Assembly (NCBI GenBank): GCA_963575745.1
Contig: CAUYUJ010015514.1
Coordinates: 164,782-194,781 of the forward strand
From: Prorocentrum cordatum
Taxonomy: Eukaryota > Sar > Dinophyceae > Prorocentrales > Prorocentraceae
DNA: 30,000 nt
Reading direction: 5' to 3'
The translations under genes and the position numbers were made by a program. Position 1 is the stretch's first letter. Every line of letters begins with the position of its first letter. The notes beneath the pieces were generated by a model that had not been told where the DNA came from, made no database searches, and saw nothing but the letters and a program-made list of their open reading frames with translations. Below are positions 1-10,299 of the stretch, in pieces.

Positions 1-39
1 ATGAGACGCGCCCCCTAGGGGGACTCCAGGCGGGGGCTG

Positions 40-71
<32 letters not shown>

Positions 72-1780
72 GACCCCACCCCCAGACCGAGAGGGTCGTC
101 GTCCTCGAGGCCATCCCACTGAGCGCGGGCCCACGCGTCGGCGGGTCGTCGGGTGGGAGAGGTGGGGGGCGGGAGTCGTCCGGGGGAGACCTCCGCCTCC
201 GTTGCTGGGATAGGAGGATGAGGAGGAGGAGGAGGAAGAATCTTTCGGCGCTCCGCGTCCGTGTACGTAGCCAGTTCGCCTGTGGGAGAACGGCAAGGTG
301 ACATGACGTTTTTCTGGATGGCGACCGCGACGCTGTGGAGGACGAAAGCGTAGCCGATGCCTAATTTTGGCGGCCATACAATTCCCAGAGGAAAGATGTG
401 GAGATTGACCGCCTCTGTGGCCAAGATGTCGGCGTGACGGTTGAAGTAATCGTCCGTGGCTGATATACCCCCGTCGACTACTGATTCCTGTCACAAATGA
501 CTTGCCACCTTCTGAACACGGGAGACGTCGGGCTTGGCCTCGAAGACTCGGTGGATACGTCGCTACAAATTGTGCTGCGCTCCCTGGCGCGGGGGCGTGG
601 TACCGTCAAGGAGGGACTGAAACCCGTCGACCACCGCTTGGTACCAACACCAATAACACCAAGGTCTCAAGACCCAAGACTCAGAGCGTGAATTACCTCC
701 TCCGCTTTCGCTTCCAGGCAAAACCTAGCCATACCACGCGCCTCCTCGTCAAGCGGCCTGACCAGTACAGGCCGCAATTTGGCATTGTTTGGTATCTCTT
801 GGAAGCAAGGGTGGTCAAAAGCGAGGTAAGTTTGTTTTCCCCCGAAAGACGCTGAACGGTCAGAGGCAAGCCGTGCATGCGGGCGGAGTAGGTTGCGACG
901 ACGCCGGGGTCCGCAGACATGCCGTGCGCGGCTCCGGCAAGCAAGACTCGCACCTGATGTATTCCACGATCCTTCGGTAGAGTACACCCGTCTCCTCCCG
1001 GTACTGGGGTCGAGGTAGTCCTGGTGCTCGACCGCGTCCTCACCTTCGGGAGCAGAGCGATGTGTGGGTCGGGGGGGCGGGTCACGAGACGCTTCAGCCT
1101 GGAGGTCGAGGGGCCTGGGGCCCTTTTCCAGGATCCCACAGTGCCTCGTGTGAGGAGGCTTGGTCTCCCTTGGTGCATCCGTGACCGTGGTGGTCGAAGG
1201 GCGAGGCTGATTGACTACCTACCAGACCACCACAACTCAACCCGAAGACCCGAATTTCGGGTTGGGGGAGTAAGGGTTCCACATGTGTTTTTTCTATGCT
1301 TCCCGACCCCCCCCCACTGGAAGTCGAGGGTAAATCTGAGCCTTCGGGTTGGGTTGGGGTGGTTTGGTGGCAGCTAGAAACTTGGCGCAATAGCATGGGT
1401 GACCATAGGCGGCCAGGCCCGTCCAACCACTGATGCATAATCCTGAAGTGGCCCTGCAGCGGCCACATGAAAGGGCGCAGGAGTGAGAAGTTATGGAGGA
1501 GTATGACTTTTTGTTCGCAATGAATTGTCAACGCCACTGCTCGCGCAATCATCCCACCCACCCACCCGCAAGTTGGTTTGCAAAACCAATGCGGCGGCGA
1601 TTGCGATGAGTGCTTGGTGCTGGTTGGTGCATCCCTGCGGCCGCGCTGGCCCGCGCATGCTCGCGCGCGCAGCGGCCAGATAGTTTGGCGCGACCGACGC
1701 GGCTGCAATGGCGCTGACCGCTGGGCACTTCCCAGCGGGTTCTTCAGTGCGAGTCGGCGACTTGGGCGGGCGCGGTATCA
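1..1780. other. Unrecognised left flank, no supported gene
   Basis: I see no recognisable gene here. It contains a short (GTC)n tract near 45-71, a GGA/GAG-rich tract near 210-240, and a nested inverted repeat near 1237-1266 in which ACCCGAA and TTCGGGT face each other across one base. Open frames on either strand (for example minus 693-1178 and minus 15-494) are proline-, arginine- or serine-rich and lack any motif I know, so they are not called as genes. The stretch could hold decayed transposon or intron sequence, but nothing shows which. Confidence 0.5.
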
Positions 1781-1804
1781 TGGCAAGGGCGACAACGGTA
1801 GAAA

Positions 1805-2092
<288 letters not shown>

Positions 2093-2379
2093 TGTCAAAG
2101 ACGACGGCAAGGCCAGCGACGGCGCCGATGCTGGTCACGCCGACGACGATGACGGAGTCCTCGCGCTGGTGATGAAAGTTTTGGACGGAGATCGACATGC
2201 GAGCGCGGACGACGTGCGAGGGTGGCCCGCATTGGACGATTTGACACGGATCGTGCCCCCTCCGCAACACGCGGGCAAGGGCGCTAAATAGATGGTCGCA
2301 ACAACATGTGCTTCTGTATGTTTTTTGGACACTCAAATTTGAAATCCCTGCGCCACGTAAGGTTTTTGAAGTATTTCGG

Positions 2380-2515
2380 CATGCGCGCGCGACGACGCGC
2401 GCGTGTGCTGTTAGTCCCAGCTGTTGCAAGGCATTATTGCGACAGCACGCGCGCAAAGGCGTTCGAACCATTTTGTCTGATCGCGCGCGACGACGCGCGC
2501 GCGCGCGTTTCGTCC
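2380..2515. repeat. Alternating CG palindromes with hairpin
   Basis: Two near-identical CG-rich blocks (about 2384-2404 and 2486-2510) each read as alternating CG around an ACGACG centre. Between them, GCGCGTGTGCTGT (ending near 2411) faces ACAGCACGCGCGC (about 2442-2454), giving a stem of about 13 bp with a small bulge and a loop of about 30 nt. Alternating CG of this kind can form Z-DNA or cruciforms. No function is shown. Confidence 0.7.
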
Positions 2516-2744
2516 CATGTTTGCAAAACGGGTTCTTGAAAACGGATGATTATTGATAGACGAGTGCGCGCGCATAGCGTTTTCTGCTGAGGATGGCAAG
2601 GGGACTCCGGCCTGCCTGGGGTGGTCTGAGTTCATATTCAGGATGGACGCTGGGGCAGAGCCATATGTAACTTACCATACGAAACGAGGGGCCGTTAACT
2701 CCAGGGGGGGATAATCCTATTGTTTTAGAAAACGATCAAAGGAA

Positions 2745-3260
2745 AAGAGGGTGGTATGGCGAACTGGAGGCGGGGGTAACGAGGAGGAGGAGGAGGGGAA
2801 GGCTGAGAAGAGGAAGGCAAAGGAAGTGGACGAGGCGGGCGTGAGAGGCTGAGGAGAAAGAGACGCGGGGGGCGGATGCGCGGACGAGAAAAAATACGAG
2901 GTGGAGGGAAGAGGAGGAAGGGAGGAACTGCAAAGGAGGTGGATGAGGAGTGAGGAAGCTGAAGAAAAATCTGGACAGGGGATGGAGGGGCAAGAGAAGG
3001 GGGAGGCGGATGAGCGGACGATACTGAACGGGAGGAGGAAGGAAGAGAAAGCGAAAGGCTGCGAATGCACCGAATGAAGAATGAGGAGGACAGGGAAGAG
3101 GGAGGATAACAAGGATGCTACAGAGGAGACGAGGGGAGAAAAGGGAACCGAGGAGGACGCGGAGCGGGAAGGCACCGAGAAGGTGGGAGGATGAAGAGGA
3201 GGAGGAGGAGGAGGAGGAAGAGGAGGAGGAATCTGAGAAGGAGGAATAGGAGGAAGCGGA
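2745..3260. repeat. Polypurine (GGA/GAG-rich) block
   Basis: Roughly 500 bp with the plus strand made very largely of G and A, mostly imperfect GGA, GAG and GGAAGAG units. The minus-strand open frame through it (2717-3364) is a Ser/Pro/Leu/Phe-rich translation of the repeat and is not called as a gene. Confidence 0.9.
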
Positions 3261-3404
3261 GAGGAATAAAGTGGGCGATGAAAATGCGGATGAAGCCCCT
3301 CCCGCACTCCTAGTTTTGCAACCCCGCCGCGGCTGCCTCGTCGGCCGCGAGGGCCCTCTGGCAACCCTCCAGCCAGCGCTCGGGCGAAGCGTCCACCTTT
3401 CGCT

Positions 3405-3595
3405 ACTGCCCCTCTACCTCCTCCTCATCATCGCCCTTCTCCTCCTTCGCGTTTTCCTCCTCCACCTCCTCCTCATTATCCTCCTCCTTGTCGTCCTTCG
3501 CGTCCTCCTCCTGCCTCCTCCTCCTGCCTCCTCCTCTTACTCCTCCTCCTCCTCCTCCTCCTCCTCCTCCTCCTCCTCCTCCCTCGTCGCTCCCC
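3405..3595. repeat. Polypyrimidine (CCT-rich) block
   Basis: About 190 bp of C+T on the plus strand, ending in a pure CCT tract of about 45 bp (3540-3583). It lies about 145 bp from the polypurine block and has the opposite strand bias, so the two can be read as a large imperfect inverted repeat. Confidence 0.9.
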
Positions 3596-4087
3596 CCAAT
3601 TATCCTCGTTCGCCCCCTGCAAACATGATTGGAGCCTTCTTTGTTCCAGGATGAAAACAGCGCATGTCTTCTTTTTTGTTTTGCGCGTCGCCTCTCACGC
3701 ATTGCGGACAAACACACTTGCTCACCCAGCAGGAACGCTGTAAATCAAAACTCCCTTTCGGCTGGTATGCCGAACGTGGGGACGGGTAAAATCCGTCGGC
3801 CCCCTTGCGGGGCCACCAGGCTGTAGGGCTAAGCTTCGCAGTTTCCTGTACCAGTTGCAGCTTCCAGTCTCCACTGTTACAGTTCTGCTTCTTGCTTCTT
3901 ACTGTTCCTTGTTGACTTCTTGTTGCTTACTGTTCCTTGCTGATGGGCCGCACGAGGGGGGGAGCCCCCAAACGGGCAACTTTACCACGGAGAAGTCGTA
4001 TGCTCTGAATTGCTCGGGTGCGTAAAAATCCGCCGACCCTGTCGGCGTGTGGAAGACGCATCCTGGTGTCGTCGTCTTGCGTGGATC

Positions 4088-4089
<2 letters not shown>
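3596..4089. other. Intergenic stretch with two hairpin motifs
   Basis: No gene seen. Two short copies of a GGTAAAATCCGYCG-like motif each run into a stem-loop: 3784-3814 (GGCCCC pairing GGGGCC) and 4023-4047 (CGCCGAC pairing GTCGGCG, a perfect 7-bp stem with a CCT loop). A direct repeat of CTTACTGTTCCTTG occurs near 3897-3940. Confidence 0.5.
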
Positions 4090-4129
<40 letters not shown>

Positions 4130-4130
4130 T
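4090..4130. repeat. CGT/GTC trinucleotide microsatellite
   Basis: A pure GTC tract of about 13 units followed by imperfect CGTCTCCGT sequence. Frames through it are open on both strands and carry no other signal. Confidence 0.9.
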
Positions 4131-4259
4131 CCGTCGTGTCCTCGTCGTCTCCGTCTCCGTTGTCCCTCGTCGTCTTCGTCGCTCCCCTTCTCCTTGAGCG
4201 CGCGAGCCAAAGCGACATTGAGCAACGTCGTAGTTGAGTCTTGGCGAAGCCCCTCCCTA

Positions 4260-4332
4260 CCCTCCCCGCCGGGGGGGTGGGGGGGGTGGGTGGGGGGGGT
4301 CGCCGGGGGGGTCGCCGGGGGGGGTCGCCACC
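4260..4332 (+). repeat. G-run cluster (potential G-quadruplexes)
   Basis: At least eight runs of five or more G are separated by T, TC or TCGCC, with an internal GTCGCCGGGGGG repeat. This satisfies the usual G4 motif several times over on the plus strand. No adjoining gene was recognised, so a regulatory role is only conceivable. Confidence 0.8.
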
Positions 4333-4369
4333 CAGATACGCATCCTCCCCGGGGGGTCCCGGAGCTCAG

Positions 4370-4985
4370 AAAAGCTTCAAGACGAGCCAAGAGCGCCAGA
4401 AGACACCCCCAAAAGGGTACAAGAGGGCCTCGACTCGACGAACGATCGCCCCAAGACGCCCAAGACGGCCCGAAGACGGCCCAAGAGGCCCTCAAGACGC
4501 TCCAAGAGAGCCCCAAGAGCACTCCCAAGAGGGCCCCAGGAGCCAAAATCGTCAATTTTACATTGGTTTTTGAATGATTTTGGCCTTCTCGCCTTTTCGG
4601 CTTTCCGACACTCCAAGACGGCCCAAGAAGCCCCCAAGAGGCCCCCAAGAACGCACCAAGAGGCCTACAAGAGGGCCCCAAGACGGCCCAAGAAGGCCCC
4701 AGGACAGCCCAAGAGGCGCCCAAGACGGCCCAATAGGGCCCCAAGACGGGCCCAAGAAACGGCCAAGAGGGGGACGAGGAACCGAGAATTCGAGACTTCC
4801 GCCCTAAGAGGCCCCCGGGAAGCCCCAAGAGGCCCCCAAAAGGCCCCAAGAGGCCCCCAAGCGGCGCCAAGACGCCCCCAAGATGCGCCGAAGACGGCCT
4901 CCGGAAGCCCCAAGAGGCCCAAAAGAGGCCCGAAGAGGCCCCACAACGGCCCCCAAGAGGCTTCAAGTTGCCTTCCAGACGCTCC
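4370..4985. repeat. Degenerate CCAAGA(C/G)GGCC minisatellite
   Basis: About 600 bp of imperfect tandem copies of an 11-12-bp word, CCCAAGAGGCC or CCCAAGACGGC, sometimes doubled to about 22-24 bp. It is interrupted at about 4545-4615 and 4765-4805 by unique sequence. The minus-strand frame (part of 3899-5236) would give a Gly/Leu/Trp/Ser repeat of the type LGASWGPLG, and the plus strand a Lys/Arg/Pro-rich one. Such frames are probably not proteins, because open frames exist in several phases at once. Confidence 0.85.
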
Positions 4986-5160
4986 CGAGAGGTCAACCAT
5001 GAGATCCCAACCAACATCCATAAGGCCTCCTCCTCCTCCCCCTTCACCCTTCCTCCTCCTACTCCCTTCCGCCTCCTCCTCCTCCTCGTGCCCCCCCCCT
5101 CGTGTTGTCTTTCGTCGTCTTCAGGGTCGGCGGCAACGGCCGTAAGGCCTTCGCAATCAA

Positions 5161-5700
5161 CACCCTTCACGCAGATCGGCGGGGTCAGGGTCCAAAAACA
5201 CAAGGGATTTGCCACATTTCTGACGTTCGGTGGCACCCCTCACGCAGATCGGCGGGGTCAGGGTCCAAAAACACAAGGGATTTGCCACATTTCTGACGTT
5301 CGGTGGAACCCCTCACCCAGATCGGCGGGGTCAGGGTGCAAAAACATAGGGGATTTGCTACACTTCTGACGTTCGGTGGCACCCCTCACGCAGATCGGCG
5401 GGGTCAGGGTGTAAAAACACAATCCCTTATTTGGCCACACTTCTCAAATTCGGTGGCACCCCTCACCCAGATCGGCGGGGTCAGGGTGCAAAAACACATA
5501 TGATTCGCCACATTTCGGAAATTCGGTGGCACCCCTCACGCATATCGGCGGGGTCAGGGTGCAAAAACACATGGGATTTGCCACAGTTCTGAAATTCGGC
5601 GACACCCCTCACCCAGATCAGCGGGGTCAGGGTGCAAAAACACATGGGATTCGCCACATTTCTGAAATTCGGTAACACCCCTCACGCGGGGTCAGGGTCC
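5161..5700 (+). repeat. 73-bp satellite array, copy 1
   Basis: Eight tandem units. The marker CAGATCGGCGGGGTCAGGG recurs at 73-bp spacing (starts near 5171, 5244, 5317, 5390, 5467, 5540, 5613 and 5686). One step is 77 bp because of a small insertion, and the last unit lacks about 8 bp. Each unit also holds a CAAAAACACA...GGATTTGCCACATTTCTGA block. Because 73 is not a multiple of 3, open frames through the array cycle through all phases, which explains the 60-130-codon frames on both strands. The same unit forms a second array at 22794-23138. Confidence 0.95.
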
Positions 5701-7156
5701 AAAAACTTTTCTCTTTCTTTCCGCGCAACTATTTTGGAGAGGGGGAGGAAGGGCAGAGGAGAGGACGCGAACCATCGATGAACAATCCGCCATTCGTCTC
5801 ACTCGGTGCTGCCTGCGACCACCGGCGGAAACACGCACAAGCCGAAGTGAAACCTGCCGAAAAGGCTGATTGTAAAAGTAGATTCCCGCGTCCGTCGCGG
5901 GGATGCCTCGATGAAGTTGCGGCTAAAATGTAAACTCGCGCGTGCGTACCCCATGCCGGACCATGCTGGCGGGACTCGCACTGATGCCCAACGCAAGTGG
6001 GGAGGCGGGCGAAGACGAGGAAGAGGGCACAAGCCAGCGGGTTTTTGTAAACTAACACTCGTGCGTGCGTATACCGGTATCTACGGCCAGTGCCGGAGAA
6101 GGAAGGTACCCGCACAGAGGGCCCACACGAGCGGAAAGCAAATGAGCCGGAGCAAAGCCTCATACCTAGGCAGAGGAGCTACGCATAAGTGCGCGAGCGA
6201 ACAATGCTGCAGGCAAATTGAAACTTCAAATCTGCTCAAGGGGTGCAAGAACTGCGCCGGCTCGATGGGGCAGCAGCCCGAACCCGCAGGAGGCCAACCG
6301 CGAAATTCCGGACAAGACGGGGCGAAGCGCCCGGCAAGCGCACTTGGCGGAACGCCAGCGCCGCCAGCGCAGAAGCGGCGGGCCCGCCGGGCAGATGGCG
6401 CACGCAATCAAGACAAGTACGCTCTTTCAGCGCAGCGCGACCTGGGAAGCTCAAAAAAACATCATGCAAGACATCCTGCAAACTTCAACTGCGAAGAATC
6501 ATCAGCACCAAGCACGGAGGAGGAGGCAGGAGGAGGAGGAGGAGGAAGAGGAGGGATAGAAAATAGAGCAAACAGCTGACTGCGCATACAGCGCCCTCCG
6601 ACGCACATGTCGTCCAGAAATGGGACTCCAGCATTCGGGGGTGAGAGAGGACGAGACTGGAAGAGGCGGCGGAGAGCCGGCCCGCCCCAGCGGGGCTAGC
6701 CGGCGCTCCCCCACCGGGAGGCAAGAGCGGGAGGAAAGAGACGAGGGGGAAGGGCAGCTCGAATCGGCTGCTCGGCGCAGCATGTCCTCCATTCCATCGG
6801 CCACGCGGTCGGGATAGGGGGCCCGATACCTCACACCACGTCGCGTCGAGCCGGCCGAATAAACGTCACCATATTCTGGGTTCGCATGTCGGCCTTCACC
6901 GGCTGTTCTCTTAAGCACTGGCTACATATAAATCCAATTGGGTCCCCGGGGCGAGCGAGGGCGAGGGGGAGGAGGGCGAAGGGCGAGGTCAAGCAACCGA
7001 CGGGGCGGAAACTTGCCGAGCTGGCACAGAGAGAGGCCGTCCCTCCGAGGATGGCGCTGGAGCAGGGGCAGACGCACCTGGCACCCGGCACCACCAACGC
7101 AGCGGAGGCCAAGCCTCAGAGAGGGGGCAGTGCAGGCATGTCCCGCACACGCGCCC
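5701..7156. other. Unrecognised stretch left of the LINE
   Basis: No gene I can support. There is a (GGA)n tract near 6518-6556 and two similar GTAAACT...GTGCGTGCGTA segments near 5928-5950 and 6046-6073. Plus-strand open frames (5911-6579, 6886-7446) are Arg/Ala/Pro/Gly-rich with no motif. The right end should include the 3' untranslated region of the LINE, but I find no poly(A) tail or clear target-site duplication that fixes the LINE end. Confidence 0.4.
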
Positions 7157-10100
7157 TTAAAAGCGCACGCGGGCGCGCTCGAGCCACCCCAACAACCAGT
7201 CCGGAGCAGCTCCGACGCTCGGCGTCGAGTCTACCTCAGACGAGTCGGTGGGCGCGGCTCGCGACCAGCAAGGACCACGCCCCAGAACCCCGCCAGGCCC
7301 GAGGTTGCCGTGCCCTCGCGAGGCGCCAACATCTGGCGCCAGGACAGAACTGCAGGAGGGTGAGGGGGCAACTGTACAGATGGCCGCTCGTCGTCGGATT
7401 CTCTGCCGGTCGCGCCAGACCTCGGCGAGGAAACTCTCGGACTTGACGTGGCCGCCGACCGCCTCGCGGATGGATTGCTGCAGCGCCCGCTCGCCGTCCG
7501 AAGCCGTGAAACCACCTTCCGCGTTCGTGGCCCGGTATGCCGCGTAGGCCCCAATAGTGCCCAGGGCGAGCAGCCGGTCGTTGCTCTGATCGTCGTGGAC
7601 ACCAAGCCACCATGGTAGGAGCCACTCGTCCGTGAGATTCAACATCGCGGCGTGGACGCGCCGAACGACCCTGCACCTCGAGTAGTGCTCCACGCTGTCC
7701 TGCGCGGCCCCGCCACAGCCGAGCATGCAGAAGGTGCGAGGACCGTCGCGCTGTTGAAAGCGACGTGCTGTGCACCACCCATCCCACGCAGTTCGGAACA
7801 TAGCTGCGCGCACCCTTGGCGGCACAAGGTTCCTCAACGTCTGAGCACGGCGTAAGAACCTGCAGGCGACGACCCCTGGGGTGCGTCGCGGCACGAAGCA
7901 TCGAACCAACTTGAGCTTGTGCCGCACGCGCATGTCCATAGCCGGTGTGTCTTGCCGCCTGATGTGCGCTCGCACTGCCCCTTGGAATCGGTGTCGCACG
8001 GCCTCCCAGTGGTCGGCCGCCAAAGACTCCCTGGGCACGCCTGCCAGGGTGGCAGCAATATCCTCGCTGCGGAGGCCCCGGCCTCGAAGGCTGTCGTCGG
8101 TGCGCTCCAAGACGATCGGACAAGAGCAATGCAGCCAGCTTGACCACCCGGCAACTCGCTGCGTGTAGTCTGACTGCGACCAGGCTTCGCGAATCTGCCG
8201 AACTACTCTGTGAAGCCCCCCATGTCCAACGCCGCGGGTCTCATACACGGCCACCCGGAGCTGGGCTGCCGGCGCGAGCACCGCCAACTTTCCAAATGCG
8301 TACGGCATCCCGGAAAGCGCGTCGAGGTTAAACAGATCGTCTGGCATCGCCCAACTGCCCGGGCCTGGAGCAGCACGCCGCAAAGCCCACTCCTCGACCT
8401 GCTGGACGCCACAATCCACGTCCGCGATCTGGGCGGTGAAGCTCAAGACTGGACGGGAGTAGGTATTGCACACGAAGATGGCAAAGTGGAGCCCGAGCGA
8501 TGACCATTGCCAGCCAGACACTCGCTCCCGGAACCTGGCCGCCGCGCGGTCCCAGGCCTTGCCAACTTTGCCCCGGCCGAGCAGGCAACCCAGGTACGTG
8601 GCCTCCTGACGAAGCGGCAGAGCAGCCCAGTCTGGCACAACTCGCGCGATCAACTCCTGCACGTCGACATGCGAGTCTCCGCTCAGTGGGATGCCAATTG
8701 TTTTCTCGATGTTGACCTGCATGCCAGATAGCTGCCCGAATTCTCCCAATGCCCGTGCCAGAATAGGAAGCTGCGTTTCCACATCCTCCAAGACTATGCC
8801 CACGTCGTCTGCGAAGGCCCGTGCCAAACGGGTGCCCCCGAGGCGCAACTGGAGCACGCGAAGAAGAAGATCCATGCACGCAGCGAAGATCAAGGGCGAA
8901 AGGGGGCACCCCTGGCGGATGCCAGATCGCATGTCGAACCCTGGCCATAGAGAACCTCCAACCGCCACCTTGCACGCCCCACCATTGTAGAGAAATTCGA
9001 ATACGGAAAGCGCCCCGCCAGGAACGCCGAAGCCGCGCAAGCACCCCATCAGGAAACGGTGAGCAACTCTGGGGAACGCAGCCTTGAAATCGATCAGGAT
9101 GAGCATGCCCTGCTTGCGCGTCGCCGCCGTCCTCAATGTCTCAGCCTCGATTTCCAACACGTTGAGAAGCATCGAGCGGCCAGGCAGGCATCCCCTCTGA
9201 GGCGTGGAGACCCAAGACCCGAAGCAGTGTTCCCAACGGTGCTTGTATGCCGACGCCAGCAGGCGGTTAGACACATCGACCAAAGACAAAGGCCGCGTGG
9301 CTCCAGGGGCGTACACTGCACCTACGACAGCGTCGATGTCCTCTGTCGTCTTGGGGATGCAACACAAAATGCCCAAGTTGAAAGCGTCGGCCCCGTCGTC
9401 GTCATCGCTGTACGCCTCGCGGATGTCGTCCACGGCGGTGTCGGAAGCAAGGTCTGCGGCTGCGTCGTGCAAGGCGTCGACGCCCAGACGTCCAAGGCGT
9501 TCCCAAAGACATGCTGGGATGCCGTCCGGCCCCGGGGCTGTGTTCTTAGCGGTGCGCACTGCCCATTCCACGTCCTCTCTGGTGATCTGCCAATGGCATG
9601 CTTCCCGAGGCAATGGTGAATGCGCCCATGTAGGCCCTGCTTCCTGGAACCAGCTCTGCAACTCTGTGTCGTCAATGCCTCTCTCTTGGAAGGTCGCGCT
9701 CCAATGGTCCTGCAGAATCTTCGCGATGGCCTCGGGGTCTGTAGTCACCTGCCCATCTGCCCCCCTGGTTGCTCTCAACTGCGTGGATGAGACAGGCTTC
9801 AGCCGACGTATCTTGTCAGCAATGGAGCCCCGCCGGGCAGCAGCTGCAGCGTCCGAGAGGTCTGGCAATTCCCGGTGCAGCGCCTCGGCGTCAGTCCGAA
9901 TGTCTGCCCTCGCCAGTTCCAGGATGTACTCCTTGAGGTTGCCAATGGCCTCCGCGGTGCCCTCGATTAAGCCTGGGACAGAGGCCCGACGAGAGATGTC
10001 CGGCAGCTCCCGGAGGGCTCGCTGGACAGCCAACGCTCTCCTGGACTCCGCGGCCCTCAGGCAACGGATCGCCGCGCCTAGTTGGTCTGCTGGTTCAGAA

Positions 10101-10234
10101 GCCTTGCCAATGACCCCCCGGCCGTTGTCCTCGACGCTGATCTGGGAGATGGCCCGCTTCATCAGCAAGGGGCGGCGTTGCCGTGTGTCCCGTAGCGTGT
10201 CGCCGCGCCGGAGCTCTTGAAAGCGCATCTCCAC
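7157..10234 (-). CDS. LINE ORF2: reverse transcriptase part (1025 aa)
   Basis: This encodes the polymerase that copies LINE RNA at the nicked target. Visible RT motifs in order are NTAPGPDGIP at residues 231-240, LILIDFKAAF with the motif A Asp at 382, GIRQGCPLSP at 438-447 (motif B), and AFADDVG with the catalytic Asp pair at 476-477 (motif C). A zinc knuckle C-x3-C-x9-H-x3-C sits at 836, 840, 850 and 854. The RT domain is uninterrupted. The first in-frame Met is probably not the true start, because the frame stays open upstream and continues the endonuclease-RT linker. The protein would normally be fused to the endonuclease at about 10300-11048, which is shifted out of frame near 10330. The last 60 or so residues look unlike the family end and may be read-through. 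The RT assignment is firm; the clade within LINEs is not. Confidence 0.9.
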   Translation of the reverse strand: MEMRFQELRRGDTLRDTRQRRPLLMKRAISQISVEDNGRGVIGKASEPADQLGAAIRCLRAAESRRALAVQRALRELPDISRRASVPGLIEGTAEAIGNLKEYILELARADIRTDAEALHRELPDLSDAAAAARRGSIADKIRRLKPVSSTQLRATRGADGQVTTDPEAIAKILQDHWSATFQERGIDDTELQSWFQEAGPTWAHSPLPREACHWQITREDVEWAVRTAKNTAPGPDGIPACLWERLGRLGVDALHDAAADLASDTAVDDIREAYSDDDDGADAFNLGILCCIPKTTEDIDAVVGAVYAPGATRPLSLVDVSNRLLASAYKHRWEHCFGSWVSTPQRGCLPGRSMLLNVLEIEAETLRTAATRKQGMLILIDFKAAFPRVAHRFLMGCLRGFGVPGGALSVFEFLYNGGACKVAVGGSLWPGFDMRSGIRQGCPLSPLIFAACMDLLLRVLQLRLGGTRLARAFADDVGIVLEDVETQLPILARALGEFGQLSGMQVNIEKTIGIPLSGDSHVDVQELIARVVPDWAALPLRQEATYLGCLLGRGKVGKAWDRAAARFRERVSGWQWSSLGLHFAIFVCNTYSRPVLSFTAQIADVDCGVQQVEEWALRRAAPGPGSWAMPDDLFNLDALSGMPYAFGKLAVLAPAAQLRVAVYETRGVGHGGLHRVVRQIREAWSQSDYTQRVAGWSSWLHCSCPIVLERTDDSLRGRGLRSEDIAATLAGVPRESLAADHWEAVRHRFQGAVRAHIRRQDTPAMDMRVRHKLKLVRCFVPRRTPGVVACRFLRRAQTLRNLVPPRVRAAMFRTAWDGWCTARRFQQRDGPRTFCMLGCGGAAQDSVEHYSRCRVVRRVHAAMLNLTDEWLLPWWLGVHDDQSNDRLLALGTIGAYAAYRATNAEGGFTASDGERALQQSIREAVGGHVKSESFLAEVWRDRQRIRRRAAICTVAPSPSCSSVLAPDVGASRGHGNLGPGGVLGRGPCWSRAAPTDSSEVDSTPSVGAAPDWLLGWLERARVRF

Positions 10235-10299
10235 ACGTGCTGCCCAGCCCTCGGATCTGGAGGGCGCCGTCGGGACAGGCCGGCGTCGCGCGGCCTCCG

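Noticed and set aside
3899-5236. 445-codon minus frame with Gly/Leu/Trp repeats and poly-Asp
   Set aside because: It is assembled from three different simple repeats (CGT array, G-runs, CCAAGA minisatellite), and overlapping frames are equally open.
5161-5700. CRISPR-like array
   Set aside because: The whole 73-bp unit is repeated with no unique spacers, there are no cas genes, and the context is eukaryotic.
6800-7156. Poly(A) tail or target-site duplication marking the LINE 3' end
   Set aside because: No T-run on the plus strand or matching flanks were found, so the LINE end is left open.
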